IMG/VR virus record: IMGVR_UViG_3300020601_000007
Coordinates: 46,124 to 110,123 of that record
Source of the DNA: a virus
Length of the DNA: 64,000 bases
Reading direction: 5' to 3' (one strand)
The translations under genes were made by a program, and so were the position numbers. The notes beneath the pieces are model-generated. The model saw nothing but the letters and a program-made list of their open reading frames with translations, had not been told where the DNA came from and made no database searches. Below are positions 58,864-64,000 of this stretch, piece after piece; the stretch's first letter is position 1, and every line of letters begins with the position of its first letter.

Positions 58864-59199
58864 TCAGCGGGTGAGGAAATAGACTGCTGCGATTCCAAGG
58901 AGCATACCGGCGGTGTTGTTGTAGGTGAAACCGTTCAGGTAGTCTGCCTCTTCGTGGGCTGAGCCGAAGCCGAACAGGTTGCTGTGCATCGTTGCACCGC
59001 CACCGGCTTTTGCTTCTGGCTCATTTCCATACCAACCGGCTCCCATCGAGCCAAGTCCACCGAACATAACGGGGGTTCGGGCTCGCTCACTGAACAGGCG
59101 GGCTGGAATCGTTTTCATCGTTTCAAAGAAACCGGAACCGCTGCTGGGTAGATGTGCGCTTCCAGTTCGTCGTGCAAGGCTGCTGCTGTAATTTACCAT
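58864..59199 (-). CDS. Tail-anchored membrane protein with GLGS motif (111 aa)
   Basis: The soluble N terminus (Ser/Arg-rich) contains MFGGLGSMGAG near 46 and LFGFGSAHEEA near 75. A C-terminal hydrophobic helix (about 96-109, AGMLLGIAAVYFLT) follows. The ATG at 59199 is chosen; a GTG three codons earlier abuts the upstream stop. It belongs to the same class as the neighbouring tail-anchored genes. Confidence 0.55.
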   Translation of the reverse strand: MVNYSSSLARRTGSAHLPSSGSGFFETMKTIPARLFSERARTPVMFGGLGSMGAGWYGNEPEAKAGGGATMHSNLFGFGSAHEEADYLNGFTYNNTAGMLLGIAAVYFLTR

Positions 59200-59208
59200 T
59201 GTATTCAC

Positions 59209-59574
59209 TCACTTGTAATACCTGTCAAACAGGGTCTTGGCTGTCAAACCGAGAGCGAAAAATGCAGCGCCCACATAGAGCGTTTCGCTGCTTCGCCAGC
59301 GGATGTCACCAAGACCACCCTTTTGCTTGGATGCTTTTCCAAGAGGTTGTCCAACAGGAATTGACGCACTCCCAAGGCCGAAGTCTTTCTTGACTCCGGC
59401 GGAGTTGACGAGATTCATCGCTGACTCGTCGGTATTGAACGAAGCCATTTCGGTGTTTCCGAAATTCTTCATTTTGGGGTTTGGGGTGGTTTGTTGGGGT
59501 GGTGGGGTAATGGGGTCTTGAAGCGTAATGAAGCCTTCATTTGCGGGGCTTCCCATGAATGAATCGAACGCCAT
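59209..59574 (-). CDS. Tail-anchored membrane protein with two GLG motifs (121 aa)
   Basis: A polar, Pro/Asn-rich N-terminal region is followed by DFGLGSASIP (near 71) and KGGLGDIRW (near 90). A C-terminal transmembrane helix follows (about 99-115, TLYVGAAFFALGLTAKT). GGCGGTGA precedes the ATG. If the Gly-Leu-Gly sites are cleaved, the membrane helix would be released as a short anchored peptide. Confidence 0.6.
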   Translation of the reverse strand: MAFDSFMGSPANEGFITLQDPITPPPQQTTPNPKMKNFGNTEMASFNTDESAMNLVNSAGVKKDFGLGSASIPVGQPLGKASKQKGGLGDIRWRSSETLYVGAAFFALGLTAKTLFDRYYK

Positions 59575-59580
59575 TTTGAA

Positions 59581-60252
59581 TCACCGCCTACGAAGGCCCC
59601 TAACCATCCGAACGATTGGGACTTTATCAAATGCCCGCCCGGAACCACCAAAACCAGCCAGACCGGCAACCTTCTGCATCATGACCGGAAGTCGCTTCGT
59701 GTTCGGGTCTGCAATCAGTGGAATGACCTTGGTGACTTTGACGGACTCACCGAGTTCAAATGTTGGGAAAATCAGTTCACATGGAATCCATTTCCTACCG
59801 AATTCTCGCGTTGGAGCGTGCGTCCTGACGACCAACATAACGTGGTTGAACGTGCCATCACCATTGGAGTCGACAATCAGAGCACCGGTTTCGTATCCGA
59901 TAGCACCAAGCAACGAAGCACCGAGGATGACAAAATCATCACAGTCAGCAGCCGAACGGCCTGACTCGATGTCCTTGATGAGGCGGCGAGCACTGTGGTA
60001 ATATTCCACATGTATGGGGTCCTTCCGATACACGGCGTTGTTTTGAACCCACTTTGTGATGGCTCGAATTTCACCGAGTTCATCGTGCCCAGCAACGCCA
60101 GCACGATTCACGATTTCCACTGCTTTTCGACGCACGTATTCGTCGCGTAGCCCGTCTTCGATTTCTTTTCGGAGGAATTCAGTGACCACACCAAACCGCT
60201 TATCCAGCGGAACACCGGGGTTGAATTTCACCCGGAGAATTCTCTCGGCCAT
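59581..60252 (-). CDS. Transglutaminase-like cysteine peptidase (223 aa)
   Basis: The core pattern of the transglutaminase superfamily is visible. A helix (IRAITKWVQNNAVYR) is followed by SAADCDDFVILGASLL with the nucleophilic Cys104. Strands follow with FNHVMLVVR (His137), then a Trp/acidic segment (GRKWIPCELIFP) that would supply the third catalytic residue. Phage members are often peptidases rather than cross-linkers. The ATG at 60252 is preferred over a GTG 12 nt upstream. It is the first gene of the 35-kb block and a second candidate for polyprotein or virion processing. Confidence 0.75.
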   Translation of the reverse strand: MAERILRVKFNPGVPLDKRFGVVTEFLRKEIEDGLRDEYVRRKAVEIVNRAGVAGHDELGEIRAITKWVQNNAVYRKDPIHVEYYHSARRLIKDIESGRSAADCDDFVILGASLLGAIGYETGALIVDSNGDGTFNHVMLVVRTHAPTREFGRKWIPCELIFPTFELGESVKVTKVIPLIADPNTKRLPVMMQKVAGLAGFGGSGRAFDKVPIVRMVRGLRRR

Positions 60253-60293
60253 GCACGAGGGCACGACGCACTCACACTTGAAATTGTCCCAAA

Positions 60294-60301
60294 GGTTATG
60301 G
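60294..60301 (+). promoter_or_regulatory. TATA-like box of rusA
   Basis: GGTTATGG is centred about 27 nt before the GTG at 60325, again fitting a leaderless transcript. On the other strand, the promoter expected for the 60252 gene is at best a weak ATTTCAAG at 60277-60284. Confidence 0.45.
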
Positions 60302-60324
60302 CCGCCTTTCTGGTGGTTTGACCT

Positions 60325-60768
60325 GTGCGTCTGACACTGACGATTCCAGCAGAACCGATAGCGCAGGGGCGACCTCGTTTTTCCTCTCGTGGGGGGTTTG
60401 TCCGGGCATACGACCCGAAGAAATCACGAGATTGGAAAGCATTCATCGCTTCATTTGCCGAGCAAATGATGAGAGAAAGTGGGTATGAAAAACCAACGGA
60501 CGTTCCGCTGAAAGTGCGCGCACGGTTTGCTTTCTCCCTCCCCAAAAGCAGGTGGCGAAAGCGAACACCAGTTGAGGCTCAGTGGCGGAGCCAAAAGCCA
60601 GACTTGGACAATCTCTTCAAGGCAATCACTGACGCTTGTGAAGGAATTGTTTATCACAACGACTCACAAATCGTAAAGGTCGTTGTTGAAAAAATCATGG
60701 TGGCTCAGGGAGAACCACCGTATGTTGCTGTCGTTTTCGAGGAAGCAGGAGACTTCAACGGCGCTTGA
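60325..60768 (+). CDS. rusA: RusA-family Holliday junction resolvase (147 aa)
   Basis: An N-terminal strand with IPAEPIAQGRPRFSS is followed by the RusA hallmark KPDLDNLFKAITDACEG (D93 and D95). GIVYHNDSQIV (D113) completes the acidic metal site that cleaves four-way junctions. Length is about that of E. coli RusA (120 aa) plus a short C-terminal extension. A GTG start is set by the TATA box. Viral RusA enzymes resolve replication and recombination intermediates before packaging, which fits the nearby packaging and nuclease genes. Its 3' end overlaps the convergent gene by 14 nt. Confidence 0.9.
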   Translation: MRLTLTIPAEPIAQGRPRFSSRGGFVRAYDPKKSRDWKAFIASFAEQMMRESGYEKPTDVPLKVRARFAFSLPKSRWRKRTPVEAQWRSQKPDLDNLFKAITDACEGIVYHNDSQIVKVVVEKIMVAQGEPPYVAVVFEEAGDFNGA

Positions 60769-61498
60769 GTGTCAGCGGTTTTTTCGGTTTGGGTTCTCTC
60801 GTCAGTGTCAATGGCTTGCGCTCTTCAGGCTCAAGCCACTCGACCTCGACATCAACGTCCTCGTCATCGGGGACTGGCGTCGGGAGAGTTGGTTTGAATT
60901 CTGCCATGGGAGATTCCGTGGTCTCGTTTCGCTTTTCGATGAAACCCATCACTTCCTCAGCGGCTGAAAGAAGACTGTGCCAATCAATCCGCTGTGCTTG
61001 GTTGATGTATGATTCAACGTCGATGTTCCGCAGATGGTCAAGGACCTGACTGAGACCATCCTTGTTTTCCTTGAGCCTTGAAACGACATCGGCCACCGGC
61101 TCGAGGTCAAGTTCGTGCAGGTCAACCCCAACACGCTGAAACAACTCCTTCGCCTCGTCGAGGTCACTGGTGAAACCCTGAACCTTGGAATTGGCCTCCT
61201 CAAGCGTTTTTTCCAAGCGGTCCATTTCCGAGTTGATGTTTTCCAAGTGTTGGAGTGATTCCGAACTCTTTGTGTCCAGTTGAATGGTGAGGTATGCGAT
61301 AACGGAATTGATGGAACCGTTCATGACAGCAAGCGCAGTGATACCAGAAAACAGGAGGTCTTGGCCCAGCACATTGGTCATCAAAACGAACGTCAACGCT
61401 GCTGGAAGAATGAACAACATGAGGTAAAGCCAAGTTGGCCATTGGCGCTCCTCACGCCTTTCCTTTTCCGCTTCCCAGTCCTCAATCAACGAACACAC
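60755..61498 (-). CDS. Two-TM protein with long coiled coil (247 aa)
   Basis: A charged N terminus is followed by transmembrane helices at about 23-41 (WLYLMLFILPAALTFVLM) and 50-72. A coiled coil follows (about 75-130, LQHLENINSEMDRLEKTLEE). The tail is Pro/Lys-rich, with KPLTLTREPKPKKPLTLKRR containing a repeated PLTL. The GTG start lies just past the upstream stop. It may link a membrane to an internal structure. Confidence 0.6.
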   Translation of the reverse strand: MCSLIEDWEAEKERREERQWPTWLYLMLFILPAALTFVLMTNVLGQDLLFSGITALAVMNGSINSVIAYLTIQLDTKSSESLQHLENINSEMDRLEKTLEEANSKVQGFTSDLDEAKELFQRVGVDLHELDLEPVADVVSRLKENKDGLSQVLDHLRNIDVESYINQAQRIDWHSLLSAAEEVMGFIEKRNETTESPMAEFKPTLPTPVPDDEDVDVEVEWLEPEERKPLTLTREPKPKKPLTLKRR

Positions 61499-61499
61499 C

Positions 61500-62972
61500 T
61501 CATGCGGCTTGGACTCGAGTCAACATCTCCCGACAAACGGTGGCCACCTCTGGTCGGAGGAGGAAGTTGTAGTCGTGGACCACTCCACCGGTTTCCTTGT
61601 ATGGTGCGATGAGGGCCATCAATTCGTCATAGGTGTTGTTCTTGAAGATGTTCCAAAAGACTTCGTTCTTTTTCAGTTCGCCGACAACAAACGCATAGAC
61701 GATGTCGGGGTCTGTGCCCTCTCCGATTTTCGCCATCGCGTCTTGCATGCCACGACCGATGTCTCGCAGTGAGCGGACAAGAACCATTCGCTCGGCCATT
61801 TTGTCAAGTTTCCCTTGAGGTGTAAGGGCAGGGTGCTCAACGACGACATTGTCAACGGTGATGTCGATTTGCTCTTGCACTGCCGAGAGAACTTTCGGGT
61901 CTTCCAATTCGTTGCCCATGATAGCCTTGAATTGCTCCAGCAACGCATGTTTGTATTGCTCAGGAGTCACTTCAATGTCTGGTTCTGGCTCAGGTTGTTC
62001 TGGCTCTTCCGGTCCCTCGAAAAAATTGTTCTGAACTGCTTGCTGCGGAGGTGCGGGAGCAGGGTTTGGTTGGATACGCGTTGGTTGTGCGTATGGGTCG
62101 TAGTTGGGTGAATCGTATCCTGCTGGCACTTGGTTGCGTGTTGGCATCACGCTGGTGGCTGCACTTGCCAGACTGCCAAGCATTTCTGGTTGTAGCAGAC
62201 GAGAGGCGATGCGTTCAAGCGCTCCGCTGTTGGAGCCTCCATCGAGCATCTGCTCAACCATGCGCTGCTTGAAAATCGTTTTCATGTCACCATCAAAGAA
62301 ACCATCGTTGTCCTTGCTCCGCATCATTTCTCGCATGAATGCCATTTGCTGCATGTTGAACTGCTGGTCTCGGGCTTGAGACTCCCGACGGATTTCAGAT
62401 TCACGCTGTTGGTCAAGACGGCGCTGCTCCATTTGCATCATCATCTGGCGATGTTGATTTTCTGATGCAATACGCTGCTGAAGGGCAAGGAACTGCATCA
62501 TCGAAAACATGGAGTCCGAATCAGAACCACCTTTGGGGGCCTGCATGGAAAAGGTCTCGGTGGGGCGTGGTGGTGGGGCAAAGGCTTCGTTTTGCATGCG
62601 GTTCACTTCTTGTTGGTAGGCAGATGATGGTTGAGGTTCGGCGGCTGGTGCTGGTGTGTTTGGAGTAGTAATCGAAGCCAGCGGGTCCACTGCTGATGTC
62701 ATGGATGTTCGGATGCTCTCGACATCAAAGCCACGAGCCTTCAACCATGCAACGTAATATTTCTTGATGGTCGACTGTTCTGCACCAACTCGTTGAGCGA
62801 TTTCGTCGAACGGTGGATGAGAATGACCACCGTCTGAAAAAGAAATGGCGTCATACCAATTGTCATCGGCAAACACGTTTTTCAACAACTCTTTTCGTTC
62901 ACTCGGGTCGAGGGACGTCCACTGGGCATCTCCCTCATCTGCGCTTTCTGTCATGTCAAATTCATCACTCAT
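61500..62972 (-). CDS. HTH-like N terminus plus Met/Gln/Arg-rich coiled coil (490 aa)
   Basis: Residues 40-85 read as a helix-turn-helix (PFDEIAQRVGAEQSTIKKYYVAW). A disordered Pro/Ala linker leads to a Met/Gln/Arg-rich helix (about 170-225, HRQMMMQMEQRRLDQQRESE), similar in composition to the 7904-8644 protein. An IQPNPAPAPP linker near 300 precedes an acidic segment and a helical C-terminal domain (about 330-490). The mix suggests a DNA-binding, oligomerising protein, perhaps a nucleoid or packaging factor. No family is recognised. Confidence 0.6.
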   Translation of the reverse strand: MSDEFDMTESADEGDAQWTSLDPSERKELLKNVFADDNWYDAISFSDGGHSHPPFDEIAQRVGAEQSTIKKYYVAWLKARGFDVESIRTSMTSAVDPLASITTPNTPAPAAEPQPSSAYQQEVNRMQNEAFAPPPRPTETFSMQAPKGGSDSDSMFSMMQFLALQQRIASENQHRQMMMQMEQRRLDQQRESEIRRESQARDQQFNMQQMAFMREMMRSKDNDGFFDGDMKTIFKQRMVEQMLDGGSNSGALERIASRLLQPEMLGSLASAATSVMPTRNQVPAGYDSPNYDPYAQPTRIQPNPAPAPPQQAVQNNFFEGPEEPEQPEPEPDIEVTPEQYKHALLEQFKAIMGNELEDPKVLSAVQEQIDITVDNVVVEHPALTPQGKLDKMAERMVLVRSLRDIGRGMQDAMAKIGEGTDPDIVYAFVVGELKKNEVFWNIFKNNTYDELMALIAPYKETGGVVHDYNFLLRPEVATVCREMLTRVQAA

Positions 62973-62974
62973 TT

Positions 62975-63415
62975 TCAGTCCTCCTGTATTTCGTTTCCAA
63001 ATCGGTCGCAGTCAACTTCGTTTCCGTCGTCGTCAATGTAGAAAAAATTGCCCTCTTCATCCTCATAGACCAAGAATTCTTCCTCGTCAAGTGGTTCTGC
63101 CTTTTGGTTGACCTGCTCCTTAACATTTCGGAAAAAAGAAACACCAGATGCGACTGCGTTCGAGCCAAGCATCATACCGGCTTCAGCGGCTGCTTCTTGG
63201 AGCACATCGGTGAGTGTTCGTGGCTTTTGGGGGATTTCCAGCGGTATGCGGTGTTCCATCAGAGTCACAGCCGTTTTGACGATTTCACCACGCATTTCAT
63301 CGAGAACGATTTGCGCACGATATGGGTTGGCGATGAGTTGTGCGTAGCACCGGCTCATCTCTTCCCTGTGTTGTTTCAGGGAGGATTCCAATTCGGGCGG
63401 AATGATTTCGGTCAC
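62975..63415 (-). CDS. Hypothetical protein with acidic C terminus (146 aa)
   Basis: Residues 1-110 are helical (SLKQHREEMSRCYAQLIANP). The last 35 residues are an acidic repeat-like strand segment (VYEDEEGNFFYIDDDGNEVD), which could bind metal or a basic partner. The GTG start at 63415 lies 5 nt past the upstream stop. Probably co-transcribed with its neighbours. The role is unknown. Confidence 0.5.
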   Translation of the reverse strand: MTEIIPPELESSLKQHREEMSRCYAQLIANPYRAQIVLDEMRGEIVKTAVTLMEHRIPLEIPQKPRTLTDVLQEAAAEAGMMLGSNAVASGVSFFRNVKEQVNQKAEPLDEEEFLVYEDEEGNFFYIDDDGNEVDCDRFGNEIQED

Positions 63416-63420
63416 TCATT

Positions 63421-63738
63421 TCACTCCGTCTTGTATGGGTCGACTTCGGGGTCGTCGCCTTTCACTGGCTCCTCATCCTCGTCCTCCAAGTCAAAGTCTT
63501 CGTCGAACTCCATCATGTCCTCGAGCGTATCAAGAACGGCCTCAGCCCAGACGCGCTGAATCACCTTCACGTCACTCCATTCGATGCTGTGGACTTTTTC
63601 CCACGTCACAAGAAGCAGGCTGTTTTCATCTTCTTTGATGTAAATTCCCCACTCCGACATCAGAACTTGAACATCGGTGAAAACCTTGGGTGTTCCGTCT
63701 GGACTGACAATGTTGATGGTGCTTGCTTTGACCTGCAT
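63421..63738 (-). CDS. Hypothetical acidic protein (105 aa)
   Basis: It starts with a beta-rich half (STINIVSPDGTPKVFTDVQV and SLLLVTWEKVHSI) and ends in a very acidic tail (MEFDEDFDLEDEDEE). The ATG at 63738 lies 27 nt after a TTTAAGTCC box, so the mRNA is probably leaderless, though GGGAGG also precedes the ATG. It is the first gene of the four-gene - strand unit to 60755. No family is recognised. Confidence 0.55.
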   Translation of the reverse strand: MQVKASTINIVSPDGTPKVFTDVQVLMSEWGIYIKEDENSLLLVTWEKVHSIEWSDVKVIQRVWAEAVLDTLEDMMEFDEDFDLEDEDEEPVKGDDPEVDPYKTE

Positions 63739-63760
63739 GGATAACCTCCCTTTGCGTTGT

Positions 63761-63770
63761 GGACTTAAAG
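63761..63770 (-). promoter_or_regulatory. Promoter of the 63738 unit
   Basis: The - strand reads CTTTAAGTCC followed by ACAAC, centred 27 nt before the ATG. It matches the divergent promoter at 63851 (CTTAAGTCCACGAC) and that of the thermosome. Confidence 0.6.
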
Positions 63771-63850
63771 GAGATGGTTCGGGGGAAAGGTGTGGTCAGA
63801 AAGATGCGCACATTTTCGCAGCATCTCCCCCTGATGCATTTTTCCGTAAA

Positions 63851-63886
63851 GGCTTAAGTCCACGACACATGTCGCTTCGCGACATG
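63851..63886 (+). promoter_or_regulatory. Divergent promoter with palindrome at the start site
   Basis: The box GGCTTAAGTCC (851-861) is followed at the expected start point by a perfect 8-bp inverted repeat, CATGTCGC-TTC-GCGACATG (868-886). The repeat overlaps the predicted transcription and translation start. It is a plausible repressor site or a 5' RNA hairpin. About 110 nt separate the two divergent boxes. Confidence 0.5.
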
Positions 63887-64000
63887 GGAAGAGAGGAAAA
63901 CGAGGGGCCAGCAGGGAAAGCACGGAGACAGAGAGCCCAGAAAAGAAAGCGTGAAGGATACCTGCGAGAGGTTTTTTCTGTTGCAGATGAGGATTCCGAT
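63884..64000 (+). CDS. Basic protein, N-terminal fragment (runs off the window)
   Basis: It starts at the ATG 28 nt after the TTAAGTCC box; an in-frame ATG at 63869 would add five residues. The 39 visible residues are highly charged (KARRQRAQKRKREGY), then begin an acidic segment at the window edge. It could be a DNA-binding protein, but too little is visible. Confidence 0.5.
   Translation, partial: MGREENEGPAGKARRQRAQKRKREGYLREVFSVADEDSD

Overview
This window looks like part of the genome of a large archaeal virus, or a virus-like extrachromosomal element. The archaeal evidence is a group II chaperonin (thermosome) gene. In addition, at least seven genes have a TATA-like box centred about 27-29 nt upstream of the start codon, which implies leaderless mRNAs. 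The viral evidence is an FtsK/HerA-type packaging-like ATPase, a RusA resolvase, a protein with a phage-virion sequence signature, many small membrane proteins and no housekeeping genes. There is no terminase, portal, tail tape measure or recognisable DNA polymerase in the window. The combination of the small ATPase with many one- or two-TM proteins fits a membrane-containing or tailless particle better than a tailed one; that is inference. A marine planktonic euryarchaeal host is a guess that this sequence alone cannot establish.

Layout. 1-5325 (mostly + strand) is an accessory region: a tRNA-Arg, several tiny zinc-binding proteins, a winged-helix protein, a T5orf172/SANT protein, a Cas4-like nuclease and a degenerate serine-recombinase-like protein. 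5322-13749 (- strand) holds small membrane proteins, a Met/Gln-rich protein, an Arf/Ras-like GTPase, the thermosome and a beta-rich virion-like protein. 13831-15307 (+) holds zinc proteins. 15309-21559 (- strand) holds a chain of small membrane proteins followed by beta-rich proteins and two candidate capsid-type proteins behind their own promoter. 21711-24825 holds two ribbon-helix-helix regulators on the + strand. Opposite them on the - strand lie an Ig-like protein, the phage-signature virion protein and a protamine-like Arg/Lys-rich membrane protein.

24713-60252 (- strand) is one 35-kb block of tightly coupled genes, many with start/stop overlaps. It contains an N-formylglutamate-amidohydrolase-like enzyme, the packaging-like ATPase, a membrane-anchored metzincin and an enormous 2955-residue multi-enzyme protein. 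Next come a primase-polymerase/DNA-ligase fusion (1103 aa), several 490-930 aa proteins of unknown fold, coiled-coil and tail-anchored membrane proteins, and a transglutaminase-like protein. 60325-64000 holds RusA (+), four - strand genes and the start of a + strand gene at the window edge.

The most unusual content is the 2955-aa protein. It strings together JAMM protease-like, HD hydrolase, guanylate kinase, ADP-ribosyltransferase-like, protein-kinase-like, NUDIX and glutaredoxin domains plus several conserved domains of unknown function. Nearly every junction is marked by an Asn-Pro-containing linker, and the same linker style recurs in the neighbouring large proteins. One reading is a virion-packaged, possibly protease-processed toolkit that acts on the host at entry. 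The Arf-like GTPase, chaperonin, PrimPol-ligase and a recurrent Gly-Leu-Gly-(Ser/Ala) motif in the small membrane proteins add to the picture of an undescribed virus lineage. All functions are read from sequence motifs by eye; no searches were run.
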